Positions 26,184 to 35,754 of a stretch of 50,939 bases of DNA are shown here, piece after piece. The DNA is taken from NCBI RefSeq assembly GCF_000420525.1, contig NZ_ATVC01000008.1:1-50939 (forward strand), read 5' to 3'. The translations under genes were made by a program, and so were the position numbers. Numbering within the stretch: the stretch's first letter is position 1; the number at the start of each line of letters is the position of its first letter. Origin of the DNA: Aquaspirillum serpens DSM 68. Its GTDB lineage: Bacteria; Pseudomonadota; Gammaproteobacteria; Burkholderiales; Aquaspirillaceae. The notes beneath the pieces were generated by a model. The model saw only the letters and a list, made by a program, of their open reading frames with translations, had not been told where the DNA came from and ran no database searches.

Positions 26184-26888
26184 ATGTTATGTCGTCATTT
26201 ACCACTGATATTGCCATTGGCCTTGGCGATGGTGAGCCACACAGCATGGGCCGTCAGTTGTGACAACAGCGGGTTGAAAAATCGGCTGTTATTACAGCTC
26301 GAACCCACCGTGATTGACGTCAATCACAGCCTAGACTATGCGGGGATTCAGCAAGAATCTGGCATCAAACCGCTACAAGGAATGCCGAACGCTTTTGTCG
26401 GCGGTTTTACCAAAACCTCGGTTTCCACCAGTTTTGATATGAATTTTCATGCCAAACCCACTGCCGATGGCCGGCTGTGTGTCGCGGGTACGGTCAAATT
26501 AACCTTCAGCCAACCCAAAGCGGTGGTGTATATGCCAAAAGATGCGCCAGCCAATAGTTGTTTGTATCAAGTGACTTATACCCATGAAATGCAGCATGTC
26601 GCGATTTTTCAACGTGGCCTGCGGCGGGTATTACAAACCGAGGGCCAAGCGCTGCGCCATGAGATTGAACATCTACCGATTGGGGTGTATGCCAATGAAG
26701 ACGCCGCCAAGAAAGTCCTGACGGCGCGTTTAGAAGTTTGGCAAAAACGAATGCAAGCGGCGATTGCTAGTATTGAACGTGACCAAGGGCAAATTGATAC
26801 GGTGGAAAATTATCGCCGCGAAGGAGAAAAAGTCGGGCGCTGCCAACAACGACGACAAGCACCCAACAACACTGCTAACGGGCAATAA
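26184..26888 (+). CDS. Secreted protein with HEMQH motif, putative metallopeptidase
   Basis: A 234-residue precursor with a clear signal peptide (about residues 1-23, cleavage after AWA). The mature protein contains THEMQHVAIF near residue 132, which fits the zinc-binding HExxH pattern on a helix. Four cysteines could form two disulfides in the periplasm (in VSCDN, RLCVA, NSCLY and GRCQQ). The C-terminal part is helical and charged. It may belong to a family of uncharacterised secreted putative zinc proteases such as DUF922, but I cannot confirm that here. It begins 13 bases after dapE and its last 14 bases overlap the convergent motC gene. Confidence 0.7.
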   Translation: MLCRHLPLILPLALAMVSHTAWAVSCDNSGLKNRLLLQLEPTVIDVNHSLDYAGIQQESGIKPLQGMPNAFVGGFTKTSVSTSFDMNFHAKPTADGRLCVAGTVKLTFSQPKAVVYMPKDAPANSCLYQVTYTHEMQHVAIFQRGLRRVLQTEGQALRHEIEHLPIGVYANEDAAKKVLTARLEVWQKRMQAAIASIERDQGQIDTVENYRREGEKVGRCQQRRQAPNNTANGQ

Positions 26889-27618
26889 AGCCTTGTAATT
26901 TGCTTTCGATAATTCGTGGGTTCTCTCCGTTACAAATCGAGATCAACCCTTCGACCATCATATCTTTTGCCACCACCTGCGCCGCAATCAGGGTTTTCAA
27001 TTTGTTGGCGACTGGCAGGAAAAATAAGTTGGCAGAACCCACGCCATACACCGTTGCCACAAACGCTACCGCAATACCACTACCCAATTTTGATGGATCG
27101 CTTAAGTTTTCCATCACATGAATCAAGCCCAATACCGCACCAATAATCCCGATAGTGGGAGCATATCCACCGGCGGCTTCCCAAATTTTTGCCGCCTGTT
27201 TTTTCTGATTTTCATAGGCGGTGATTTCAAGATCGAGGGCAGCACGCAAAATATCGGGTTCTGCCCCATCGACTAACATCTGCAAACCTTTTTTGGTAAA
27301 AGGGTCTTTTACCCCCCCGACATTGTCCTCTAGGGCTAATAAACCATTTTTCCGCGCAATTTGGCTCCAATGAATCACATCGCGAATCACCCGTTTTTCA
27401 TCTAATTCCGGCGGGCTAAACACCCAGCCCAACAACTTTAAACCAGCAGTGAATTGCGGCACTGTCGATTGCAGCATCACCGCCCCAACCGTACCACCGA
27501 TCACGATTAAAAAGGCAGTGACTTGTAGCAATGAGGAAACATGCCCCCCTTCTAACACTTGCCCCAGCAAAATCGCGCTAATCCCGATGATAATGCCGAA
27601 AATACTGATTAAATCCAT
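26875..27618 (-). CDS. motC: Flagellar motor stator protein MotC (MotA/PomA family)
   Basis: A 247-residue stator A subunit with four membrane segments (about residues 5-22, 30-50, 150-172 and 182-203) and a large cytoplasmic loop. Conserved features include IGGTVGAVMLQ, PTIGIIGAVLGLIHVM and VAFVATVYGVGSANLFFLP. It forms the proton or sodium channel with a MotB/MotD partner and contacts FliG. It lies downstream of fliA in the flagellar block. No motD or motB follows; a convergent unrelated gene overlaps its end. Confidence 0.93.
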   Translation of the reverse strand: MDLISIFGIIIGISAILLGQVLEGGHVSSLLQVTAFLIVIGGTVGAVMLQSTVPQFTAGLKLLGWVFSPPELDEKRVIRDVIHWSQIARKNGLLALEDNVGGVKDPFTKKGLQMLVDGAEPDILRAALDLEITAYENQKKQAAKIWEAAGGYAPTIGIIGAVLGLIHVMENLSDPSKLGSGIAVAFVATVYGVGSANLFFLPVANKLKTLIAAQVVAKDMMVEGLISICNGENPRIIESKLQGFIAR

Positions 27619-27683
27619 CCCTACTCACTCCCTTGATACGGCGATAAAGGCTTACTTATCGCCTGTATTAGATTCATGTGTGC

Positions 27684-28424
27684 TCACAACCAGAGTTTGA
27701 GTTTGCTACGCAAACGAGACACCGCTTGTGTATGTAGTTGGCACACTCGAGATTCTGTCACACCCAATACTTCGCCAATTTCACGCAAATTCAGCTCTTG
27801 TTCGTAGTACAAGCTCATCACCATTTGGTCGCGCTCTGGCAGGGTTTTAATTGCCTCGACCAAGGCCGAGCGAAATTGATCTTCACCTAAAATGTCAATG
27901 GGATTGACTTGGCCTTCGTCACGCAACATCTCTGCTGGATGCGAGGCTTCTTCTTTGTCGGTAGCAAAGTCCTCAAAATACACAATTTGATGGCCTTTAC
28001 ATTCAAACAAAGCTTGTTGGTAGCTTTCTAGATCCATCTCAAGGAAAGCGGCAATTTCCGATTCTTGTGCACTGCGGCCAAGCTGGTTTTCCAAACGAAA
28101 AATGGCATCCTCGATTTGTTTGGCTTGCTTGCGCGCTTGGCGAGGCAGCCAATCGAGACGGCGCAATTCGTCTAACATCGCGCCACGAATACGCTGCGTG
28201 GCAAAAGTTTCAAATAACACGCCCTGCAGGGGATCGAATTGTCGTGCCGCTTCCATCAAACCAATTAGGCCAACTTGGATCAAATCATCAATTTCAACGC
28301 TGGCAGGCAAGCGACTCATCATTTGGTAAGCAATGCGTTTCACCAATCCGGTATGCCGCGAGACATCCTCAGCGACAGGCTCTTGATCTGTTTGATAAGC
28401 AAGATGTTTTGGGATACGGGACAT
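27684..28424 (-). CDS. fliA: RNA polymerase sigma-28 factor for flagellar operons
   Basis: A 246-residue sigma-28 protein. Region 2 (LVKRIAYQMMSRLPASVEID through FETFATQRIRGAMLDELRRLDW), region 3 and region 4 (LPERDQMVMSLYYEQELNLR with the HTH block LGVTESRVCQLHTQAV) are all complete. FliA drives late flagellar and chemotaxis genes and is held by FlgM. It follows flhG by 21 bases in the flhBAFG-fliA-motC order. Confidence 0.96.
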   Translation of the reverse strand: MSRIPKHLAYQTDQEPVAEDVSRHTGLVKRIAYQMMSRLPASVEIDDLIQVGLIGLMEAARQFDPLQGVLFETFATQRIRGAMLDELRRLDWLPRQARKQAKQIEDAIFRLENQLGRSAQESEIAAFLEMDLESYQQALFECKGHQIVYFEDFATDKEEASHPAEMLRDEGQVNPIDILGEDQFRSALVEAIKTLPERDQMVMSLYYEQELNLREIGEVLGVTESRVCQLHTQAVSRLRSKLKLWL

Positions 28425-28445
28425 AGAGAGAGAAAATAAAAGGAT

Positions 28446-29336
28446 TTAAGGGTGAGGGTTGTCTGCTGTCACCGCTTCTTGCAGATGACGTACAGTTTCT
28501 AACCAACGTGCAAACAGGGTATCACCTTCTGTCGGTGTACGACCGGCCCACAGCGGCAGTGCGCGGGCAAGTTGAGTGCAGGCAATCGCCCCTTCACTTT
28601 TTGGAAACGCCAAGGTAGCGGCGGTTTTCATCACTAAAGCACGCCGCAGGTGATAGTCTTCGGGAATAAAACCCACCCAACGCAGCGACACATTGAGGTA
28701 TTCGCTAGCAGCATAGGTGAGACGGCGAAACACATGTTGCGCATCTTCCAGCGACTCGGCATGGTTGATCAACACATTAAATGCCCGCCGGCCAAACTCA
28801 CCCGACAATTGTTTGATAATGCTATAGGCCTCTGTCAATGATTTCGCTTCTGGCGTCAAGACCAGAATCAGATGGTCAGCGATGGCACTCAGCGCTGGTT
28901 CTTGTCGCGGCGGCAAAGCATCAATCAAAATCCATTCCGAGTCGCGCAAGCGTGAAGAAAACTCTTGTGACAAACGGTGGGCCAAACCAGTATGCAAATT
29001 GGCAAACGCAAAAGGCCGGACATACAAATTCAGCAATTCAGCGCCCGAGCTTAAACTGACAATCGCATCTTCCAACGCCCCTTGATAGCCCATCACGTCA
29101 TCAAGATGGCGAGCATGATTGACTTTGAAGCGGCGCGCTTGTCCCATATCTGCATGAGCATCTAAGATCATCACCCGCTGTCCGTCCGAGGCCAACACGG
29201 CTGCAAACTCAGCGACAATCGTACTAATGCCACTGCTTTGATCGCCAATAAACGCAAAACTACACGGTTTACGACCCGCCGATAGCAAACGCCGCAAACT
29301 CGCTGCCTGATCATCCATCCCCATCCCCATACTCAT
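28446..29336 (-). CDS. flhG: FlhG/FleN-like MinD-family protein with degenerate P-loop
   Basis: By position between flhF and fliA and by overall MinD-like pattern this is FlhG, which controls flagellar number together with FlhF. The N-terminal DQAASLRRL helix that stimulates FlhF GTPase is kept. However, the deviant Walker A site expected as KGGVGKT reads GDQSSGIST (residues 31-39): both the signature lysine and the P-loop lysine are missing. The switch region reads LDAHADMG in place of LDADLG. ATP binding and dimer cycling are therefore doubtful. ATG 29336 overlaps the flhF stop by ATGA; in-frame ATGs at 29330, 29324 and 29318 are alternatives. Confidence 0.85.
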   Translation of the reverse strand: MSMGMGMDDQAASLRRLLSAGRKPCSFAFIGDQSSGISTIVAEFAAVLASDGQRVMILDAHADMGQARRFKVNHARHLDDVMGYQGALEDAIVSLSSGAELLNLYVRPFAFANLHTGLAHRLSQEFSSRLRDSEWILIDALPPRQEPALSAIADHLILVLTPEAKSLTEAYSIIKQLSGEFGRRAFNVLINHAESLEDAQHVFRRLTYAASEYLNVSLRWVGFIPEDYHLRRALVMKTAATLAFPKSEGAIACTQLARALPLWAGRTPTEGDTLFARWLETVRHLQEAVTADNPHP

Positions 29337-31003
29337 GACCAACTCGCTTGTGCCGCTTGCACCAGTTGATATTCATCTCGTTTCAAGCTGTAAGGCCCCG
29401 GCTCTCGCGTTGCTTTAAAAGCACGATCCACCAAAAATTGGGCATTTGGCAGATGTAAGTCTTCAGGCACTCGCTGGCCGTTGGTCACGTAATAGACCGG
29501 CAAGCGATGTCGAATTAAGGTATCTAAGCTAGGACCAGCTGACACCGCTTCATCCAATTTAGAAATAATACAACCCGCCAAGCCATTGCCACGATAGCGC
29601 CGCACCACATCTTCTAAGGTATGACCATCCGAATTGGCGGCCAAAACCAAAATCCGCGAGATGGTTCTACCGCCGTGCCCCACTGAATTGGCAAACATTT
29701 CAATTTGACCATTCACCCGACTATCGCGTTGTCCCATGCCAACCGAGTCAATTAACACCACATGATGTTTGCTGCCCAAATCAGCCAAGGTTAGGTTCAG
29801 GTCGGCTTCGTTTTGTACAGAGTAAACCGACACCCCCAAAATTTTGCCGTATAAACGCAGTTGGTCCTGTGCCCCAATGCGGTAGCTGTCGGTGGTGATT
29901 AAAGCGACCCGATCGGCGCCGTGTCGGATGGTACAACGTGCCGCCAGTTTCGCTACGGTGGTGGTCTTACCGACCCCAGTGGGGCCCACCAAAGCATATA
30001 ACCCCCCCTTGGCTACCACATCTTCTTGTTCGGGAATGGTCAACACATTGTGTGCTAAGGCAGACTTCGCCCACTTTAAAGCTGCTTCATCACTAAATTG
30101 TGTTGGCAGTTTTGCCACCAATTGGCGACATAATGCTGGACTCATGCCGGCGGCTAACAATTGTCGGAATAACTCGGCCTGTACCGGTTCGTGATTCTCA
30201 AAATTCGCCCACGCCAAACTAGCCAATTGCCCTTGCAAAATACTGCGCAGGGTTTTGATTTCTTCATTCAGTAGATCAAGTTTTTCTAATGCAGGATCGG
30301 GTTCTTCCTTGCGTTCGAGTAACTCACTATCGGCATCAGGGGCACGCAAATGGTTGGGAATGACTGATTGGTTGTCTTTTTGTTGCGCCAACGCCATGGT
30401 TGCTGGATCAGCAAAATGTCCTGAAGGGGCAATCTCTGCCGCCGCCCGCTCTTCATAGCGACCAATCACTGATTCTCGAAATGGCACCGCTTTGGGGGGG
30501 ATTTCTTCTTGTTCAGCCGTGTCGGAGATATCTTCATCTGTCTCCACATCGGTCATCGCAGATTTGACCATCGCTGCTGCAGATTCAGCGTTGGGCGTGG
30601 GATTGTCTGGTTGAAATGCAGCCGGTGTCACTAAAGGCCGTGCAGCTGGGGGAATGTGCTCTGGTTCATCAAGCGGTTCAACAGGGACAGCATAGGTCCG
30701 CGCCAAAGCATGCCCCATCACCGCACTGTTTAATGGTTTGGCCTGTGTGGTAGAGGGCGTGGCTAAACCGCTACCAGTAAAGGCGGCTAGACTTTCCGCT
30801 GCTTCTGGTGCATGTCGGTTGACTGCTGCCGTTGCCAATGACTGAGCCAGCGCGCTGACATCACCATCGGCCACGGCCATGATTTCAATGCCACCGGAGG
30901 CAAGGGGTCGATTCGATAGAATCAGCGCATCGGCACCGAGTTCTTCCCGCACCTGACGCAGGGCATCGCGGGTAGTGCGCCCAAAATATTTTTTTACCAA
31001 CAT
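29333..31003 (-). CDS. flhF: FlhF, SRP-type GTPase for flagellar placement
   Basis: A 556-residue protein. The N-terminal B domain (MLVKKYFGRTTRDALRQVRE) is followed by a long variable linker (about residues 70-230) and the NG domain with G1 GPTGVGKTT, a DSVGMGQRD G3 loop and a SKLDEA G4/G5 region. FlhF marks the cell pole and recruits the first flagellar components. It starts seven bases after flhA and overlaps flhG. Confidence 0.95.
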   Translation of the reverse strand: MLVKKYFGRTTRDALRQVREELGADALILSNRPLASGGIEIMAVADGDVSALAQSLATAAVNRHAPEAAESLAAFTGSGLATPSTTQAKPLNSAVMGHALARTYAVPVEPLDEPEHIPPAARPLVTPAAFQPDNPTPNAESAAAMVKSAMTDVETDEDISDTAEQEEIPPKAVPFRESVIGRYEERAAAEIAPSGHFADPATMALAQQKDNQSVIPNHLRAPDADSELLERKEEPDPALEKLDLLNEEIKTLRSILQGQLASLAWANFENHEPVQAELFRQLLAAGMSPALCRQLVAKLPTQFSDEAALKWAKSALAHNVLTIPEQEDVVAKGGLYALVGPTGVGKTTTVAKLAARCTIRHGADRVALITTDSYRIGAQDQLRLYGKILGVSVYSVQNEADLNLTLADLGSKHHVVLIDSVGMGQRDSRVNGQIEMFANSVGHGGRTISRILVLAANSDGHTLEDVVRRYRGNGLAGCIISKLDEAVSAGPSLDTLIRHRLPVYYVTNGQRVPEDLHLPNAQFLVDRAFKATREPGPYSLKRDEYQLVQAAQASWS

Positions 31004-31009
31004 GATGAA

Positions 31010-33088
31010 TTATCCCCTGCCGCCAACAACTGCAATGATCCGGATGGTTTTGTTATCAGGGATTTCATTGTGTGCCAAAACTGCCAACTGCGGCAGGGCA
31101 CGGCGTAAGAATTTTGACAATAAAGGCCGTAAGGCTGTCGGTGTTAACAATACAGGGTTGTGGCCTTGTTGTTCCACACGTTCAGCCTCTTGTGAGGCCG
31201 ACTGTAATAAACTTTCTGCCAAGCCAGGTTCCAAACCACCGCCTGCTTTGCTTTGCACCGCAGATAACAAAATACTTTCTAATTGTGGATCGAGTGTCAT
31301 CACCGGCAGTTCTTGGATGCCGGGGAACAGTTGATGCACGATAGCACGCGACAACGCCACCCGCACCACGGCGGTGAGGTCATCAATATCCTGTGTCATC
31401 GATACATGATCAGACAGGGTTTCGATAATGCTGCGGATATCACGAATATGCATACCTTCAGAGAGCAAATTCTGTAATACCTTCTGCAAGGTACTGATCG
31501 ACACCACTTTGGGTACCAAATCTTCCACCAGTTTGGGCGCTTCTTTGGAGAGATGGTCGAGCAGGGCTTGTACCTCTTCGCGGCCTAGCAATTCGGAAGA
31601 ATGTGTTTGCAAGATATTGGAGATATGAGTCGCCACCACCGTACTGGCATCAACCACGGTATAACCGAGGGATTGCGCTAAATCGCGATTAGAGGACTCA
31701 ATCCAGACCGCCGGCAAACCAAAAGCAGGGTCGGTGGTTGGCGTTCCTGGGACTTGGCCCAACACACGCCCAGGGTTAATTGCTAAAAACTGGCCGATAT
31801 AGGCTTCACCGGCGCCAATCTCTACCCCTCGGAGCAAAATACGATAGGCATTTGGACGAATTTCTAGGTTGTCACGAATATGCACCGCCGGCACCAAGAA
31901 ACCGACTTCTTGCGCAATTTTCTTACGAATCCCACGTACCCGCCGCAACAGCTCACCATCTTGTGAACGATCCACCAACGGAATCAGACGATAGCCCACT
32001 TCTAAACCGACCGGATCGACAGGTTGGACATCGTTCCAACTGACCTCGGCCAATGGTGCTTCCATGACCTCTTCCAAAGCGGTATCGGTTTCGACTTGTT
32101 GTTCCTGCTGTTTTTTCCGTTTTTCTAACCAATAAGCCAGCCCACCAAGACCGCTAGCAATCAACAGAAACGCCACATGTGGCATGTTAGGAATAATCCC
32201 AACCAGACCAATCACGCCAGCAGTCATATACAACACACTCGGTTGCATAAACAGTTGGCCGACCATCTGTTCTGAGATGTCTTTTTCTGTACCGACACGG
32301 CTGACCACAATACCAGCGGCAGTCGAAATAATCAGGGCGGGAATTTGTGCGACCAAACCATCACCGATGGTCAATAAGGTGTAAACGTGGGCCGCTTCAC
32401 CGACAGGTAAATCATGTTGTGCCACACCGACAATCAAGCCACCGACAATGTTGATCAACATAATCAAGATACCGGCAACCGCATCACCCCGCACAAACTT
32501 AGACGCACCGTCCATCGACCCGAAGAAGTTAGCCTCTTCTGAAATGGTGGAACGGCGGATCCGTGCTTCATCTTCACCAATCAAACCGGCGTTTAAGTCG
32601 GCGTCAATCGCCATCTGTTTACCGGGCATTGCGTCCAAGGTAAAGCGTGCCGACACTTCAGCAATCCGGCCCGCACCCTTGGTAATCACCACAAAGTTAA
32701 TGATGGTCAGAATAATGAACACCACAATACCAATAGCGGTATTGCCCCCGATCAGGAAGTGAGCAAACGCTTCAATCACCTGACCGGCGGCATCGGGGCC
32801 GGTATGCCCCTCTAACAAAATCACACGGCTGGAAGCCACGTTCAGCGACAACCGCAGCAGCGTTGTCACCAATAACACGCTAGGAAATGCTGAGAAATCG
32901 AGTGGTTTACGGACATTCAAACTCACCATCAACACAATCACCGAGATGGCGATGTTGAATGTGAAAAACATATCGAGCAGAAAAGCCGGCAAGGGCAACA
33001 CCATCATGCCCAAGATCAACAAGATCAGAATCGGGCCTGAGAGGGTAACAAAATTGAACTGCCTAAGAGAGGCAAGCAGGTTTTCCAT
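31010..33088 (-). CDS. flhA: FlhA, flagellar type III export gate component
   Basis: A 692-residue protein with about eight membrane segments in the N-terminal 330 residues, including the conserved FHIPEP region (here FTLDAMPGKQMAIDADLNAG), and a large cytoplasmic domain that forms the nonameric ring for docking chaperone-substrate complexes. It is full length. It follows flhB by nine bases. Confidence 0.97.
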   Translation of the reverse strand: MENLLASLRQFNFVTLSGPILILLILGMMVLPLPAFLLDMFFTFNIAISVIVLMVSLNVRKPLDFSAFPSVLLVTTLLRLSLNVASSRVILLEGHTGPDAAGQVIEAFAHFLIGGNTAIGIVVFIILTIINFVVITKGAGRIAEVSARFTLDAMPGKQMAIDADLNAGLIGEDEARIRRSTISEEANFFGSMDGASKFVRGDAVAGILIMLINIVGGLIVGVAQHDLPVGEAAHVYTLLTIGDGLVAQIPALIISTAAGIVVSRVGTEKDISEQMVGQLFMQPSVLYMTAGVIGLVGIIPNMPHVAFLLIASGLGGLAYWLEKRKKQQEQQVETDTALEEVMEAPLAEVSWNDVQPVDPVGLEVGYRLIPLVDRSQDGELLRRVRGIRKKIAQEVGFLVPAVHIRDNLEIRPNAYRILLRGVEIGAGEAYIGQFLAINPGRVLGQVPGTPTTDPAFGLPAVWIESSNRDLAQSLGYTVVDASTVVATHISNILQTHSSELLGREEVQALLDHLSKEAPKLVEDLVPKVVSISTLQKVLQNLLSEGMHIRDIRSIIETLSDHVSMTQDIDDLTAVVRVALSRAIVHQLFPGIQELPVMTLDPQLESILLSAVQSKAGGGLEPGLAESLLQSASQEAERVEQQGHNPVLLTPTALRPLLSKFLRRALPQLAVLAHNEIPDNKTIRIIAVVGGRG

Positions 33089-33097
33089 TGATATACG

Positions 33098-34246
33098 CTA
33101 TGACGACAAAGGGTCTTTAGAAGCCGGATCGAGTTCGGGCGGTACCGGCAGGTTTTCAGGGTAAATCGGCGCAAACCCACCTTGGGTTTGATATTGCTTT
33201 AATTGGAACACATAAGCCAAGACTTGCGCCGCCGCAGTATAAAGGGCCTGAGGGATTTCTTCTCCTAATTCGGCATGATGATACAGCGCACGGGCAAAAG
33301 GTGGGGTTCGCATCAGGGTTATTTTATGTTCTTTTGCCGACTCGATGATTTTCTCAGCCAAGCGTAGCGAACCTTTGGCAATCACCTTCGGTGCCCGCAT
33401 CCCCTCTTCGTATTTTAGTGCAACCGCATAGTGAGTAGGGTTTGTCACCACCACGCTAGCAGTTGGAATATCTTGCATCATCCGTTTCCGCGCTGCTTCA
33501 CGTTGCAGTTGCCGAATGCGGCCTTTAATTTCTGGACTACCTTCGCTTTGCTTATACTCTTGTTTGATTTCTTCTTTGCTCATCCTTAGGTTTTTTTGGT
33601 AGTTCCATAGCTGAAAAGGCACATCGACCACCACAATCAACAACATCGCGCCGACTACAACCAAAAAGGTATATTCCATCAGGCCAACCAGCGTTGCCAT
33701 ACTGCGTTCAACGGGCAATGTAATCAGATTAAGAATTTCATCTCGTTCTTTCCAGATCACCGATGTTGCCACACCACCAATCACTAAACTCTTAAGGATC
33801 GCCTTGCCGCCCTCCAACGCTGCCGACACCGAAAACATGCGCTTGATACCAGACAGGGGATTCAGTTTAGAAAATTTAGGCTCAATCGCCTTGCCAGAAA
33901 AATTCCAGCCACCGATAAGAATAGGAACGGCAGCAGCAATCACAAACAGCGCCCCAAGGATGGGTGCCAATGCTAATAAAATATCAAAAGTTGACTGTTT
34001 AAGCTCAGCCAACATACTTTCGCTGTGCAGCAAGGTTTTACCGTTGAAAGTAAAACTGCGTTCTAAAATCTGACCTAATGTTCGATAAATCTGTGCGCCA
34101 GTCATCATCAACATCGCCACACCGGTCATGGTGACAGCAAATGTTGCCAATTCACGCGAACGGGGTACTTGCCCTTCTTCGCGAGCCTGTTCTAACTTGC
34201 GCGGGGTAGCGGCTTCGGTTTTTTCCTGATCGCTGTCGTCAGCCAT
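33098..34246 (-). CDS. flhB: FlhB, flagellar export switch protein
   Basis: A 382-residue protein with four membrane segments and the autocleavage motif N269-P270-T271-H272, at exactly the position used by enteric FlhB. Self-cleavage switches export from rod/hook to filament substrates. The N-terminus (EKTEAATPRKLEQAREEGQV) is typical. AGAAGAG precedes the ATG. It is the first visible gene of the flagellar block; the 173-base divergent gap to thyA would hold its promoter. Confidence 0.97.
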   Translation of the reverse strand: MADDSDQEKTEAATPRKLEQAREEGQVPRSRELATFAVTMTGVAMLMMTGAQIYRTLGQILERSFTFNGKTLLHSESMLAELKQSTFDILLALAPILGALFVIAAAVPILIGGWNFSGKAIEPKFSKLNPLSGIKRMFSVSAALEGGKAILKSLVIGGVATSVIWKERDEILNLITLPVERSMATLVGLMEYTFLVVVGAMLLIVVVDVPFQLWNYQKNLRMSKEEIKQEYKQSEGSPEIKGRIRQLQREAARKRMMQDIPTASVVVTNPTHYAVALKYEEGMRAPKVIAKGSLRLAEKIIESAKEHKITLMRTPPFARALYHHAELGEEIPQALYTAAAQVLAYVFQLKQYQTQGGFAPIYPENLPVPPELDPASKDPLSS

Positions 34247-34419
34247 GTCTCTTCTCAGTCAATCGCGCAAAAATGGGGAAAAAACAATCTTTGGTAGCCA
34301 ATTCTACTAAACTCTTTTGTTTTCTGTTGGTTTGTCTGGCAACAATCAAAAATCTCGCGAGCGTGCCGCTAGTAAAGACAAAAAGAATTTACAATAACGA
34401 GTTTTTTTGAAAGTAAGCC

Positions 34420-35214
34420 ATGCAAACTTATCTGAATCTGATGCAACATGTTTTACAACATGGCATTGACAAATCAGATCGTACAGGAACGGGCACACGC
34501 TCGGTGTTCGGCTATCAAATGCGTTTTGATTTACAAGCCGGTTTTCCACTTGTTACCACGAAAAAACTGCATCTACGTTCCATCATTCACGAACTATTGT
34601 GGTTTTTACGCGGTGATACCAACATCGCCTATTTGAAAACACATGGTGTCTCAATCTGGGATGATTGGGCCGATGAGAATGGAGAACTAGGCCCCGTTTA
34701 CGGTTATCAATGGCGGTCGTGGCCGACCCCAAATGGACAATCCATCGATCAAATTAGCCAGTTGATACACCAAATCAAAACCAATCCAGACTCAAGACGA
34801 TTAATCGTCTCGGCGTGGAATCCTGCGCTGGTTGATGAAATGGCACTGCCGCCTTGCCATTGTCTGTTTCAGTTCTATGTTGCCGACGGCAAACTATCTT
34901 GCCAACTCTACCAACGCTCAGCCGATATTTTCTTAGGGGTACCTTTTAATATCGCCAGCTATGCTCTGCTCACCCACATGGTGGCACAGGTGTGTGAGTT
35001 GCAGGTGGGTGAGTTTGTGCATACGTTAGGTGATGCCCATCTGTATCACAATCACTTAGAACAGGCCAAGCTGCAACTTAGCCGCCAGCCTCGTCCGTTG
35101 CCACAGTTACGTTTAAATCCCGAGGTAAAAGACCTATTCAGCTTCTGCTATGAGGATTTCACTATCGAGGGTTACGATCCCCATCCTCACATCAAAGCCG
35201 AGGTCGCCGTATGA
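34420..35214 (+). CDS. thyA: Thymidylate synthase
   Basis: ThyA methylates dUMP to dTMP using methylenetetrahydrofolate. At 264 residues it has the same length as the E. coli enzyme, with the catalytic cysteine at C146 in [10 protein letters not shown] and other blocks such as [13 protein letters not shown] and [18 protein letters not shown]. Its last four bases (ATGA) overlap folA, which recycles the dihydrofolate it produces. Confidence 0.98.
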   Translation: MQTYLNLMQHVLQHGIDKSDRTGTGTRSVFGYQMRFDLQAGFPLVTTKKLHLRSIIHELLWFLRGDTNIAYLKTHGVSIWDDWADENGELGPVYGYQWRSWPTPNGQSIDQISQLIHQIKTNPDSRRLIVSAWNPALVDEMALPPCHCLFQFYVADGKLSCQLYQRSADIFLGVPFNIASYALLTHMVAQVCELQVGEFVHTLGDAHLYHNHLEQAKLQLSRQPRPLPQLRLNPEVKDLFSFCYEDFTIEGYDPHPHIKAEVAV

Positions 35215-35705
35215 GCACAACACCGATCATTCGATTAGTCACCGCCTGCGCACGCGGTGGTGTAATTGGGCTGAATAACACCTTGCCATGGCATTTACCC
35301 GCCGATTTGAAGCATTTTAAAGCCATAACCACTGGCAAACCGGTAGTCATGGGTCGTAAAACCTATGAATCGATTGGTCGCCCATTACCCAACCGCGACA
35401 ATATCGTGCTCACTCGACAAGCAGATTGGCAAGCCGAGGGAGTTCGTGTGGTAACAAGTTTGAGTGAAGCGCTGACGGTGGCGACATCAGCCGCCGAAAT
35501 TTGCATCATTGGCGGGGGAGAGCTATATCAACAAGCGATTTCCATCGCGACTCATTTATCGCTGACTGAAATTGATGCTGATTTTGTCGGTGATGCGCAC
35601 TTTCCTGCAGTCTCGGCCACCCTGTGGCAAGAAATCAGTCGCGAACGTCATTTCAACGAAGCAGGGCCTTGGCACTACGACTTTGTTGAGTATCAGCGGC
35701 GCTAA
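35211..35705 (+). CDS. folA: Dihydrofolate reductase
   Basis: A 164-residue enzyme that regenerates tetrahydrofolate after thymidylate synthesis. The substrate-binding acid is D32 in [13 protein letters not shown] (D27 in E. coli), with the NADPH-binding blocks [12 protein letters not shown] and [12 protein letters not shown]. It is translationally coupled to thyA and followed by a bidirectional terminator. Confidence 0.97.
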   Translation: MSTTPIIRLVTACARGGVIGLNNTLPWHLPADLKHFKAITTGKPVVMGRKTYESIGRPLPNRDNIVLTRQADWQAEGVRVVTSLSEALTVATSAAEICIIGGGELYQQAISIATHLSLTEIDADFVGDAHFPAVSATLWQEISRERHFNEAGPWHYDFVEYQRR

Positions 35706-35712
35706 CTGCAAA

Positions 35713-35745
35713 AAAAATCCCATCAATTAAGATGGGATTTTTTTT
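35713..35745. terminator. Bidirectional terminator between folA and map
   Basis: A stem ATCCCATC (35717-35724) / GATGGGAT (35731-35738) with a 6-base loop is flanked by an A-run on the left and a T-run on the right, so it can stop both convergent genes. Confidence 0.85.
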
Positions 35746-35754
35746 CACTAGGTG

